Origin: Rubripirellula lacrimiformis
GTDB lineage: Bacteria; Planctomycetota; Planctomycetia; Pirellulales; Pirellulaceae
DNA: 64,000 nt
Assembly: GCF_007741535.1 (NCBI RefSeq)
Contig: NZ_CP036525.1
Span: forward strand, 1,612,001-1,676,000
Direction of reading: 5' to 3'
Of the stretch, positions 25,665 to 34,086 are shown one piece after another. The position numbers and the translations under genes are program-made. The notes beneath the pieces were generated by a model, which was not told where the DNA came from, searched no databases, and saw only the letters and a program-made list of their open reading frames with translations. Each line of letters begins with the position of its first letter. The first letter of the stretch is position 1.

Positions 25665-28544
25665 GTGATCTGGCCGCGATCGATTGGGTTGGGGGCCAGC
25701 ATGATGTTGGCGATCAGCCTGATGTTGGGCGGGCCGTCGCTGGCAATGCAGAACGTACCGTCCGGGTCCAGCGTCCCGAAACGGGAACAGCTAGAACAGA
25801 ACCAACCCCAGCCCGGCCAAGCACCGCTGGAACAGCGTTCGTTGTCCGATGCCCCAGTCGATGAAGGCGGCGATGGAGGCGGCGATGGCCCCGGCGACAC
25901 AGCCGCCGACCAGCGAGCGGATGCGGTCCGCCGGGCGGTCGATGATTTGTCCAAGGATGACTATGCCGTTCGCCAGCAGGCCACGATCGAGATGTGGAAG
26001 GGACGTGACTGGTCCCGCGAAGCCGTGCAAGATGCGGCCCACAATCCAGACCCCGAGATCGCTGGGCGGGCGCAGTGGATTCTTCGGCAATGGCGTCGTG
26101 GTGCATTGCCAGATACACCACCGGAAATTTCTCGTTTGTTGCAGTCCGGCGACCAACCGGCTGCGATCGAACGTTTGTTAGAAGGCGGCCAGTTTCTAGC
26201 CGCCGTCGTCGCGGTCGAAGAGTCCGCTGGGACAGTGGACCGAGAACTGATTCAGCGGCGGATCAACATCGGCTTGATGAGCCGGTTTCCGATCTATGTT
26301 CACATGGCGATCCAAAGCGAATCGTTGCCGCACTTGCTGCGTCTGATCGATTTGGTGGCCGATTCGAACGAAACCGCTGCCTGTCGATTTGAACTGATGC
26401 AAATCATGGGGCTGCCGATCACGGACGAAAACCTTTTGCCTGAATCGGCTGCAACTTGGCCGCCGAACCAGCGATTGATGGTGATGGCGATGTTGTTGGT
26501 CAAACTAGAACGGTATGACGATGCGATCGCCGTCGCCAAGCAAAGCGGAGACGCCGAACTGCTTTTGACGTGTCGGATGATCGCGGGTCGTTGGCGCCAG
26601 ATCGCCGACGAACGTCTCGCGGTGGCCGAAGCGGCCGAGCCCGGGGCGATTGAATACTGTCTCGATTGGTGTCAGGTCATGATGGCCGCCGACCGCTGTG
26701 GTGATGATGCCCTCTTTGAAACCGCTGCGGACCATTTGATGTCGCCACAGATCGGGGATCATCCGGCCTCGATGAACGTGCGCTGGAAATATTTGCTAAG
26801 CCATGGCAAGGTCGACGAAGCGCTGTCTGTGTTGGATACCATCAGTCCCGATGCGGCAGCCACCGTTGCGATGGACACCTCTCGCGTTTCCCATGCTTTT
26901 GATGTCTTGGGTTTTCCGCTGGACCGTGTCGACTCGGATTACGGGAAATGGATCGACGAGGCGCTCGATGCCCAACGCGATGCCGGGACAGAACAGTTGT
27001 CGCCCCAAGTCCGACGTTTATTGGTGTTGATGCAATGCTTGTTGTCGATCGGCCGCGAAGACGTGGCGCGAATCATCGCCAAACGCGTTGCCGATTCCGA
27101 TGGACGAATTGGAATCCAGCGACAGCATCGGCTTGCCGAGTACGTGCTGTCGACATTGACGCTTGTGCAAAACGTGGATTGGATGCCCGAGCTAGCGATC
27201 GAAGCTGAATCGCGTTCCGTTTCGGCTGACAGTATCGATATCATCGCGCGAACGATGGACGAGGTGGATGGAACGACGGTTGAAATCTTGATGGATGCCT
27301 TGTTGAAAATGGATCCAAATCAGCCCGCCGAACCACGATTTTTTGCGGCCTATGAACTGCTCAGCGGACGCATCCCGGCGGGGTTCGATCCCGCCACGGA
27401 CTTCGCCAAAATCTTTGACTTGGTGACGCGTCCACGATCGGTTCGCACGGTTCGTGGCATGCGTCAGAATCTATCGATCCAAGCCAATATGAACATTGCG
27501 ATCATGTTTTCGCGACACGGCGAAGCTTCCTTGGCGTTGGCTTGCATGACTAAATTGGCTCGGTCGGGTGACACCGACGCGTTGTTTCGAATGGCTGAAC
27601 AAGCACTCGATTCGGGACGCGGCAATGACGCACAAATCCTGTTCGATGCCGTCTACCGCAAATTCGAAAAACCCGTCCGTGTCGGCGGATCGGGTGATGT
27701 CGCCATGGCGGCCAAAGCGTTGGTGGGAATGCTGAGCATCGCCCGCCGCAGCGGAGATCAGCAGCGCAGCGAAGAATTGCTGAAAGAGATCCGTCTGGTG
27801 CTCTGTTCCCCATCGTCCAACCTGCGTCATGCCGTCGCCAGCTACTTGGCGGATCGCGACGAAATCGACTTGGCACTGGAAGCCTACGGACGCATCCTGC
27901 CGGTCAAAGCGTTCGGCAGCAACGATTCGGTGGATCTGTATTCGGTGTCGCGAGTGTTTGCGTTGACCGCTCGACACACGGATCCCGAGGCTGCTGCCCG
28001 CTGGTTCGATCTGGCCATCTTGCGGTCGATCGAATCCGATGATTTTCGGCCTAGTGCCTTTGCGACTTTGCCGATGTACGTGCACCGTTGGTCCTTGGAA
28101 GCCGCCGTTCGTGATGGCGATGTCTCGCAGGCTCAGAATCAAGTCGAAAGGTTGCTGCAGTTCAATGCGATGGACGTCGATCTTGCCGAACGGTTGCTGC
28201 CCAAGATGCGCGAGGCATCGATGGATGAATTGGCCGATCGTACGTTCAGCCGAGTGATGGACCGCGGGACCGAGTATGTCGCGGAATTTTCACGTGATGC
28301 GATGACCTGCAATAACTTGGCTTGGGTTGCGGCGATGAACGATCGCCGACTCGATGACGCACTGCGGCTATCGGAATCCGCCGTCAGGATGGAACCCGAT
28401 AGTGCCATCTTCCGCGATACGTTGGCGGAAATCTTGTTCCTGCGAGGCGACAAGCAAGCGGCACTGGCGATCGAACAAGGGTGTTTGCTGGACGACCCCG
28501 GTCAATGGCATTTGCACGAACAGATCGAACGATTTTCGAAGTAA
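25665..28544 (+). CDS. Large exported HEAT/TPR-repeat protein
   Basis: I do not recognise this as a named protein. With the GTG start at 25665 it has 959 residues and a signal peptide (MMLAISLMLGGPSLAMQ). ATG starts at 25617 and inside the 15-bp repeat, or 25512, are alternatives. After a Gln/Pro-rich region and an Asp/Gly-rich stretch comes a HEAT-like helical unit (DDYAVRQQATIEMWKGRDW). Long alpha-helical repeats follow to the end, where a clear TPR reads NLAWVAAMNDRRLDDALRLS and LAEILFLRGDKQAALAIEQ. Such proteins serve as periplasmic scaffolds. The gene is monocistronic, with a small hairpin after its stop. Confidence 0.75.
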   Translation: MIWPRSIGLGASMMLAISLMLGGPSLAMQNVPSGSSVPKREQLEQNQPQPGQAPLEQRSLSDAPVDEGGDGGGDGPGDTAADQRADAVRRAVDDLSKDDYAVRQQATIEMWKGRDWSREAVQDAAHNPDPEIAGRAQWILRQWRRGALPDTPPEISRLLQSGDQPAAIERLLEGGQFLAAVVAVEESAGTVDRELIQRRINIGLMSRFPIYVHMAIQSESLPHLLRLIDLVADSNETAACRFELMQIMGLPITDENLLPESAATWPPNQRLMVMAMLLVKLERYDDAIAVAKQSGDAELLLTCRMIAGRWRQIADERLAVAEAAEPGAIEYCLDWCQVMMAADRCGDDALFETAADHLMSPQIGDHPASMNVRWKYLLSHGKVDEALSVLDTISPDAAATVAMDTSRVSHAFDVLGFPLDRVDSDYGKWIDEALDAQRDAGTEQLSPQVRRLLVLMQCLLSIGREDVARIIAKRVADSDGRIGIQRQHRLAEYVLSTLTLVQNVDWMPELAIEAESRSVSADSIDIIARTMDEVDGTTVEILMDALLKMDPNQPAEPRFFAAYELLSGRIPAGFDPATDFAKIFDLVTRPRSVRTVRGMRQNLSIQANMNIAIMFSRHGEASLALACMTKLARSGDTDALFRMAEQALDSGRGNDAQILFDAVYRKFEKPVRVGGSGDVAMAAKALVGMLSIARRSGDQQRSEELLKEIRLVLCSPSSNLRHAVASYLADRDEIDLALEAYGRILPVKAFGSNDSVDLYSVSRVFALTARHTDPEAAARWFDLAILRSIESDDFRPSAFATLPMYVHRWSLEAAVRDGDVSQAQNQVERLLQFNAMDVDLAERLLPKMREASMDELADRTFSRVMDRGTEYVAEFSRDAMTCNNLAWVAAMNDRRLDDALRLSESAVRMEPDSAIFRDTLAEILFLRGDKQAALAIEQGCLLDDPGQWHLHEQIERFSK

Positions 28545-28560
28545 CCGACCTCCGTCGGTT
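28543..28560. terminator. Short hairpin at the end of the TPR gene
   Basis: AACCGAC (28543-28549), loop CTCC, GTCGGTT (28554-28560): a perfect 7-bp stem overlapping the stop codon of the TPR gene, in the gap to the convergent bPH2 gene. There is no T-run. Confidence 0.4.
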
Positions 28561-28598
28561 GTGCGTCGATCGTGCGTTGATCGAAGATCGGTTTTCCG

Positions 28599-30221
28599 TC
28601 AGTCCCAGTTCATCGCTGCGGCGGCTGATCGTTTCGACAACGCTTCGAATTCACCCACGGCGATCGACGCGTCCATCATCGGAAACGTGATCGTGTGATT
28701 CGCCGGGCCTGCCGCAGCGGTGTCGACCGACAATTTGGCCATCGACCAACGGCGGTCAAAAAACGATGACCTCAGTTCCACCGATTGGATTCGGTTGTGG
28801 AACGTCGTGCTGGTTTTTTGGTTCAACAGGCCGCTGCGAAACATGACGCCATTGTCAAATCGGTAATAGCCCAGCGAGCGAACGTAGCAGCGTGAATGAG
28901 TGATCAGCAGGACCGCCGCGACGAGTCCGATCGCGATGCCGCCCCAGCCAATCGCCCAGGTGGTCCCGATGCCGATCAGGATCGATGCAATGACGGCGAT
29001 TCGAGTGGTTCGGCGAACCGCCCGCGGAGCCGCTCGGGTCCATGAAATCAATCCGTCGTCGGGGATTCCCGTGCGAATCTGAGACAGCAATCCCGTCACC
29101 TGGCTTTCGTGGATCACCGGGATAAACCAGCGACGGGTAATCGTGGTCGCTGCGTCTTCGCCCTTTTTGCCAGCGCCGCCGGCGGTTTCGATCCGAATCG
29201 ACGCCAAACGCATCCACCGCATCAACGGGGGGCGGTGCACGCTGATGAATTGAATTCGTCGTCTTGGCACCGTGGCTGATATCTTGGTCAGCAGTCCACA
29301 GGAAACTTGAAAGTCCTCGCCCGTACGTTCCAGACGGTAGCCATAGAACCGCAGCACGTACCAAGCGGTGCCCAGCAATCGGATGACCACCAGCAAGGCC
29401 AGTGCTGCGACGGGGATCAATAACCACGGCGTCCCGTTCCAAACCTGTGCCGGGATCCAGCGATCCAGAGCCGTGTATTCAGGATCCAAGTCTTGGCTGC
29501 TTTGAAAGAAAAATCCGAGCGCAACGCTGACCAGGATCAGTCCGCGGTTGCTGGCCAATCCGGCTTGGATCAAATGCGAAACTGGGATCGTCAAAATCGT
29601 TTGCGATTGGGGTTCGCGAGATTCCCGATCGATCGTTGTGTCAGCCGGATGGTCGGCTTCGGTGGTCGCCGAAACGCTATAACCGCGTGACGAGATTTGT
29701 TGTTTTAGGAAGTCGACGTCCGCCAGCGATAGAACTCGCATTTTGGCTTCCGGTTCGGTGCCGCTAGCCGTTTCGACATGAACTTCGGCGACGCGAAAGA
29801 TTCGGTGGAACGGGCTCTGGACCAAATCCACATTCTGGATGCGATCGACCGGGATATTGCGCACTTTTCGAAACAGGATGCCTTCGGTGACGATCAATTC
29901 GCCATCGGTGATCTGGTAGCGAAATGTCAGGTAGCGGATCATCGCGAATGTAATCGCCAACCCGAAAATGGCAGCCACGATCAGTGCGGCAAAGAAGCTG
30001 CCGTTGACGGCCGACCAACCAGCCACGATGGCCGGGAAAAGAGACTGTCGAGACATCGACAGCAATTGAAACAGGATCGACAGGGGATGCAGTCGTCGAG
30101 GTTGGTCAAAGCTTGGCTTGTGCCCTGCCCCATCGATTGGACGCGGTGTCGTGTTCGGGCGCGGTGTCGGATTGGGATCCGATGGCGGATCCTGCCCCGC
30201 GCCGCTTGTGGGATCCGTCAC
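28599..30221 (-). CDS. Membrane protein with bPH2 domains (YdbT-like)
   Basis: A 540-aa protein with several hydrophobic pairs of helices (SLFPAIVAGWSAVNGSFFAA, and AALIVAAIFGLAITFAMIRY). Each pair is followed by a bacterial pleckstrin-homology (bPH2, PF03703) module: YQITDGELIVTEGILFRKVR and IPVDRIQNVDLVQSPFHRIF, then a middle module with VPRRRIQFISVHRPPLM, then FDNGVMFRSGLLNQKTST. This triple layout matches YdbT of Bacillus, implicated in resistance to membrane-active compounds. The start is GTG 30221, which overlaps the upstream YdbS-like gene by four bases (GTGA), so the pair is coupled as in ydbS-ydbT. The N-terminus is Pro/Thr-rich and disordered. Confidence 0.85.
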   Translation of the reverse strand: MTDPTSGAGQDPPSDPNPTPRPNTTPRPIDGAGHKPSFDQPRRLHPLSILFQLLSMSRQSLFPAIVAGWSAVNGSFFAALIVAAIFGLAITFAMIRYLTFRYQITDGELIVTEGILFRKVRNIPVDRIQNVDLVQSPFHRIFRVAEVHVETASGTEPEAKMRVLSLADVDFLKQQISSRGYSVSATTEADHPADTTIDRESREPQSQTILTIPVSHLIQAGLASNRGLILVSVALGFFFQSSQDLDPEYTALDRWIPAQVWNGTPWLLIPVAALALLVVIRLLGTAWYVLRFYGYRLERTGEDFQVSCGLLTKISATVPRRRIQFISVHRPPLMRWMRLASIRIETAGGAGKKGEDAATTITRRWFIPVIHESQVTGLLSQIRTGIPDDGLISWTRAAPRAVRRTTRIAVIASILIGIGTTWAIGWGGIAIGLVAAVLLITHSRCYVRSLGYYRFDNGVMFRSGLLNQKTSTTFHNRIQSVELRSSFFDRRWSMAKLSVDTAAAGPANHTITFPMMDASIAVGEFEALSKRSAAAAMNWD

Positions 30222-30793
30222 CGCAGTTCTCCGTCGATAGGAGGCTGCACGGATGCAGAGGTGCCGGCGTCGGCGATGCCGCTGTTGCTTGGCGTGGCTA
30301 GACGATCCGATACCAGGTTGTCACGCAACCAAGATGCCGACTGATTCGTGATGCCATCCAATTTGACGGACGCGTTTTGGGTGCCGGCGGTATGGATGAC
30401 CAACGTCGCCAGATCATACCGACGCTGCAGTGGTCCCTGTTCGATGTCGCTGTGCTGAATTCTGGATCGGGGCACGATGATCCAATGACGCCACCAAACG
30501 CCTCGGCGTATCTCCAGCCCTTCGTCGTTCACTCGCCAAGACGCATGACGGTATGCCAGTGCGGGATAGATCCAGCCTGCCCACACCGTCACTGCGGCAA
30601 TCAGCACGACGGCGAATGCTGCGATCGCCTGGATCAGGTCCCAGTGATCTTGGATCGCCAACCAAAGTCCGAAAGTCGATAGCAAGACCAGGCATGCGAT
30701 CAGCGCAGCGATGCCACCCAGCAATCGATCCATTTTTAGATGGTTCGGTGCCAAGGGGTGAAACTGTTCGTCTGCCAGTGGGAAATTGTCCAA
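30218..30793 (-). CDS. bPH2 domain membrane protein (YdbS-like)
   Basis: A 191-aa protein with two membrane helices (LLGGIAALIACLVLLSTFGL and AFAVVLIAAVTVWAGWIYPA). One bPH2 domain follows: WRVNDEGLEIRRGVWWRHWI, VPRSRIQHSDIEQGPLQRRY and LATLVIHTAGTQNASVKLDG. This matches YdbS of Bacillus, the usual partner of YdbT. The start is a TTG at 30793, preferred because AGGAAGAG lies a few bases upstream on the minus strand and no ATG fits. Its stop overlaps the GTG of the YdbT-like gene, so they form a two-gene operon. The function in planctomycetes is unknown. Confidence 0.85.
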   Translation of the reverse strand: MDNFPLADEQFHPLAPNHLKMDRLLGGIAALIACLVLLSTFGLWLAIQDHWDLIQAIAAFAVVLIAAVTVWAGWIYPALAYRHASWRVNDEGLEIRRGVWWRHWIIVPRSRIQHSDIEQGPLQRRYDLATLVIHTAGTQNASVKLDGITNQSASWLRDNLVSDRLATPSNSGIADAGTSASVQPPIDGELR

Positions 30794-30947
30794 TGGGCTC
30801 TTCCTGATCGGATTCGTTGTCTAGAACCGGTCAGTTATAGCGTGCCGGTGCAAAGTTTGCGGACCGTGACTGACCGCCGGACCGAAATCGGCTGACATCA
30901 AAATTCCGTCGGCCAGCGGCGCGGGGAAGCACCTTGGGGCGGTCTAG

Positions 30948-30984
30948 AAAAACAGGCACCCACGTGATCACGCGGGTACCTGTT
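30948..30984 (-). terminator. Intrinsic terminator of the glycine-zipper gene
   Basis: The minus-strand RNA forms a 16-bp stem (arms at 30984-30969 and 30966-30951) with a two-base turn, followed by U (five A on the plus strand at 30948-30952). In the minus RNA the two imperfect positions are U-G and G-U wobble pairs, while in a plus RNA they would be C-A mismatches. The orientation is therefore clear, and it lies about 60 bases after the stop of the gene at 31045. Confidence 0.8.
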
Positions 30985-31044
30985 CGTTGTTTTCGTAGAT
31001 GCGATTCGCTTGGCGGGAACGTTGGGATGCCGCCGAGCCAACGG

Positions 31045-31695
31045 CTAGAATCCGATGTGGATTCCGGTGCGATGATGGTGCCGATAGACCGGCGCTGGGC
31101 GATGGTAGTGGTAGGCACGTGGTGGTGGGTAGTGTGGCACCACGTATCGTTCTTCGACGACCACGGTAGGTGGTTGCGGTGCGTAGACAGGCTGCGGTGC
31201 GCGAGCGACGCGTTGGACGCCCGTTGGCGCTGCTTGCATGGCACTGATGACGTTCTCGCTGACGCCTTGTTGATGCAGGGCGATGATGTCGGGAACCTGC
31301 AGCGACGTTTGCACGCCACGTTGGCTGATCTGATTCATGATGACGCTGTCGCTTAGCCCACTGCGGCTCATCGAAACCACGTCGGCGATCGACACCGACG
31401 ACTGGACGGCAACGGATTGCTGTTGTTGTTGGTAGTAGATGCGTTCTTGTTGCTGGGCGGCTCGTTCTTTGTCCGCTGCATTGCCGAGCAAACCGCCAGT
31501 GACGGCTCCGATCACGCCACCGATCGCAGCACCAGCACCGGCTTCGCCGTTGTGGTCACCGATCAGGGCACCTGCGACCGCGCCGCCAAGTCCGCCCAAC
31601 GTGGCACCGCGTTGTTGAGCCGCCTGGCCGTACAGAGAACTCGGAACGGCAATCATCATCGCGGCGACAGCGATAGAAAACACAATGCGGGTCAT
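31045..31695 (-). CDS. Exported glycine-zipper protein
   Basis: A 216-aa protein with a signal peptide (MTRIVFSIAVAAMMIAVPSSLYG). A glycine-zipper region follows (LGGLGGAVAGALIGDHNG, then AAIGGVIGAVTGGLLGNAA), the YMGG-like or OmpA-associated type that can insert in or coat a membrane. A Gln-rich stretch (residues 85-95) leads to two short helical repeats, DVVSMSRSGLSDSVIMNQI and DIIALHQQGVSENVISAM. The tail is rich in Pro, Tyr and His (HYPPPRAYHYHRPAPVYRHH) and could bind metal or cell wall. The gene is monocistronic, with a strong terminator downstream. The cell location should be the envelope. No enzymatic role is suggested. Confidence 0.8.
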   Translation of the reverse strand: MTRIVFSIAVAAMMIAVPSSLYGQAAQQRGATLGGLGGAVAGALIGDHNGEAGAGAAIGGVIGAVTGGLLGNAADKERAAQQQERIYYQQQQQSVAVQSSVSIADVVSMSRSGLSDSVIMNQISQRGVQTSLQVPDIIALHQQGVSENVISAMQAAPTGVQRVARAPQPVYAPQPPTVVVEERYVVPHYPPPRAYHYHRPAPVYRHHHRTGIHIGF

Positions 31696-31924
31696 GCAAA
31701 TCGGCTCCGTCGGTTCACTGGGCCGTGTCAGGCCAGCAGGAACCGAAATGGCGTTTGGGGTGTCGGGGGGGATTCAGGTCGAACGGATCAGCAACCGTCA
31801 CCCGAAAAAGGCAGAATCTTTCCAGACGACTTCGCTAACGTTCATCAATAGTGAACTTCGGTTCTGCGAAGCAATCCCATTCGCGATGTCAGCGCTTGGA
31901 ATGCGGTGTCTGGGATGCGTGATT

Positions 31925-31958
31925 GCCGGATCGGCGTCGCTTCGCTCCTTGATCCGGC
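31925..31958. repeat. REP-like palindromic element
   Basis: GCCGGATC (31925-31932) and GATCCGGC (31951-31958) form a perfect 8-bp inverted pair around an 18-base loop that contains GCG...CGC. The whole resembles a repetitive extragenic palindrome in size and in the terminal GCCGGAT...ATCCGGCCTAC layout. It lies in the 3' region of nrdR, 10 bases beyond its stop. Confidence 0.55.
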
Positions 31959-31968
31959 CTACACACCT

Positions 31969-32439
31969 CTACTCGGGGGCGGGCGATTTGCGGCCGACGA
32001 TGCGGGTGATCGCTTCGATAAAGTCCTGAGCCCCGTCGAAGTCGCGATAAACGCTAGCAAATCGGATGTACGCCACTTCGTCCAGTTTTGCGAGGTGCCG
32101 CATGACGATTTCGCCGACTTGGGCCGACGTGACTTCCGAGTCAAAGCTAGCGTAGATATCGGCTTCGATGTCTTGGACGACAAGTTCGATCGTGCTGCTG
32201 CTGATTTCCCGTTTCGAACAGGCGCGTTCGATGCCTCGTCGGATTTTTTCGCGGTCCAGTGGTTCGCGAGTTTCGTCACTTTTGACCAGTCGGACACTCA
32301 ACTTTTCGATCTTTTCCGCCGTTGCAAACCGCCGTTGGCACGATGTGCAGACCCTTTTACGGCGGACCATGTAGCCACCTTCGGCGGCTCGGGTGTCGAG
32401 CACGCGATCGTTATCAACGTGGCAGTAAGGACAGCGCAT
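31969..32439 (-). CDS. nrdR: Transcriptional repressor NrdR
   Basis: A 156-aa protein with an N-terminal zinc ribbon (MRCPYCHVDNDRVLDTR, then RRKRVCTSCQRRFATAEKIE) and an ATP-cone domain from about residue 45 (VRLVKSDETREPLDREKIRR, RGIERACSKREISSST). It ends with IRFASVYRDFDGAQDFIEAI, the canonical NrdR C-terminus. NrdR senses dATP/ATP and represses ribonucleotide reductase operons by binding NrdR boxes. The start is ATG 32439 because the zinc ribbon begins exactly there. An open frame of 57 codons upstream has no family match. No ribonucleotide reductase gene is in this window. The gene diverges from a bPH2 gene. Confidence 0.95.
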   Translation of the reverse strand: MRCPYCHVDNDRVLDTRAAEGGYMVRRKRVCTSCQRRFATAEKIEKLSVRLVKSDETREPLDREKIRRGIERACSKREISSSTIELVVQDIEADIYASFDSEVTSAQVGEIVMRHLAKLDEVAYIRFASVYRDFDGAQDFIEAITRIVGRKSPAPE

Positions 32440-32706
32440 GGATTCCCTGAAAAGCTCGGACGCTGTGGGCACGTACCGAAATGACGCGTGAGTGTCGGTG
32501 CGATATAGTATCAGCACCATCACGGAACCTGACAACCGTTCGTTCCAACGTCTATTCGGCAACGGGACGTCGATCAAGCGGTACGATGTTCTGATTATTG
32601 GCTTTCCCAATCCGGGACGATCCGTTTTGGGGGATCAGTACGATGGGAGTGCGTAACGACCGTTTTTTAAAATCCGCCCGTTCAACGACCGCAGGAAACA
32701 TCGTCG

Positions 32707-33375
32707 ATGTCGACAGACAGCAATCACGATCCATCTGAAACGACGCCGCCAGCTGGACAAGGCAGTTCGGGAGCGCCGCAACCGGGTGCCCCAGCGGGAC
32801 AGCCCGCCGCCGGATCGCCCAGGGGTGCCACCGCAGCGGAGAAGTTTCAAAAGGAGGTCGCCGCCAAGCGTGCGGCCAATTTAGAAGTCGAAGAGGAAGA
32901 CGAAGAAACGCTGTGGTCGGGTGGCTACACCCCGAAAGCAATGTTGGGAACTTGGATTCTGATGGTCATCGCTAGCGTTGGGCTGCTGGTGCTGCATGGG
33001 GTCGTTCCCGAGTTTCCGCTTGGCATCGCGGTCGCTCTGATCGGGCTGGTTTGGGTCTTCGGATGTCTGCTGTACGCCTATCGCCGGTTGGGATTCCATT
33101 ACGAACTGACGACCCAGCGTTTCATTCACCAGACGGGATTGCTGAGCCGTCAAACCGACCGGATCGAAGTGATCGACATCGACGACGTTAGTTTCGCACA
33201 GGGGCCGGTGCAGCGAATGTTTGGCGTTGGCAATATCGAATTGACCGGCAGCGACCGCTCGCATCCGAATTTGTCTATGATAGGGATCGCAAAGGTCAAG
33301 GATGTGTCGGGGTTGATCGACGACGTGCGCCGCAAAGAACGTCGGCGACGAAGCCTCCACATTGAACAGATTTGA
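32707..33375 (+). CDS. bPH2 domain membrane protein
   Basis: A 222-aa protein. Residues 1-60 are Pro/Gly/Ala-rich and probably disordered, followed by a short acidic coil (EVEEEDEETLWSG). Two helices (LGTWILMVIASVGLLVLHGV and IAVALIGLVWVFGCLLYAYR) anchor it. The bPH2 module reads YELTTQRFIHQTGLLSRQTD, IEVIDIDDVSFAQGPVQRMF and IELTGSDRSHPNLSMIGIAK. It ends in a Lys/Arg-rich tail (RRKERRRRSLH). It is separate from the YdbS/YdbT-like pair at 28.6-30.8 kb, so the window has three bPH2 genes. ATG 32707 has AGGAAAC upstream. The role is unknown. Confidence 0.82.
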   Translation: MSTDSNHDPSETTPPAGQGSSGAPQPGAPAGQPAAGSPRGATAAEKFQKEVAAKRAANLEVEEEDEETLWSGGYTPKAMLGTWILMVIASVGLLVLHGVVPEFPLGIAVALIGLVWVFGCLLYAYRRLGFHYELTTQRFIHQTGLLSRQTDRIEVIDIDDVSFAQGPVQRMFGVGNIELTGSDRSHPNLSMIGIAKVKDVSGLIDDVRRKERRRRSLHIEQI

Positions 33376-33489
33376 CCGTGCGACTCTGGCGACATTGCAC
33401 GTTTGGCAAGATCGACGAACTAAGAATGGTTCTTGTCGCCAACAAGACCCTTTTCACGAGCAGGTTGGCATGTTGTTGAGGACGATGTC

Positions 33490-33894
33490 GTGACCGACTG
33501 GTACTTTCAAACGCGATCTTCCGAGGAAGTCGGTCCGCTGCGCCCCAGCGAACTGCTGGAAAAGGTTCGCAAGGGCGAGGTGACTCGCAATTCGATGTTG
33601 CGAAAGAACAGTTCGACCTGGTTCTTGGCTTCCGAGGTCGGCGGATTGTTCGAAGCCGCGATGCGACCAACGATCGAATACTTTTGCCCGCAGTGCGAAG
33701 CCGAGGTGGGGGAACCACCGACGGTTTGCAATCTATGCGGTTGCGAGATCTACAAGGCGATCACCAAAATCACCGAGAACTCGATCACCAATCGTGCGGA
33801 TCATCCAAGCACTCGCCAAGCGAGCCGGAAGGTTCGCGATTGGATTCGAAAGAAGGTTGGGAAAGACAACAAAAAAACCGGCGAGAATAACTAG
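33490..33894 (+). CDS. GYF-domain plus zinc-ribbon protein
   Basis: A 134-aa protein. An N-terminal GYF_2 domain, WYFQTRSSEEVGPLRPSELL and then VRKGEVTRNSMLRKNSSTWF, is followed at about residues 65-85 by a zinc ribbon, CPQCEAEVGEPPTVCNLCG. The last 45 residues are Lys-rich. GYF domains bind proline-rich peptides. The GYF plus zinc-ribbon pairing is common in planctomycetes and has no assigned function. I chose GTG 33490 (GAGGA at 33478-33482), which places the domain at the N-terminus. An ATG frame start at 33433 adds 19 residues without character. Confidence 0.78.
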   Translation: MTDWYFQTRSSEEVGPLRPSELLEKVRKGEVTRNSMLRKNSSTWFLASEVGGLFEAAMRPTIEYFCPQCEAEVGEPPTVCNLCGCEIYKAITKITENSITNRADHPSTRQASRKVRDWIRKKVGKDNKKTGENN

Positions 33895-33901
33895 CCGGTT
33901 T
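33871..33901. terminator. Terminator hairpin overlapping the stop of the GYF gene
   Basis: AAACCGGC (33875-33882) and GCCGGTTT (33894-33901) form an 8-bp stem whose loop contains the stop codon of the GYF gene. A run of A at 33871-33877 gives a U-tract on the minus strand. It may act in both directions between the convergent genes. Confidence 0.5.
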
Positions 33902-34086
33902 CCTTGTTGATCTGTTGGACTGTTTCATCAGACGTTCGGATGCTCATCGAACATCTGTCGCGGTGTGTTCTTCCCCCCACTCACCACGCTGTCATCAGCC
34001 CTTCGTATCGAACGCGGCCGCGTCGCCGGTGAGGCCTCGTGTCAAACGAGACCTCCTAGCGAACTGGCTCTTCTGGTGAACTGGCC

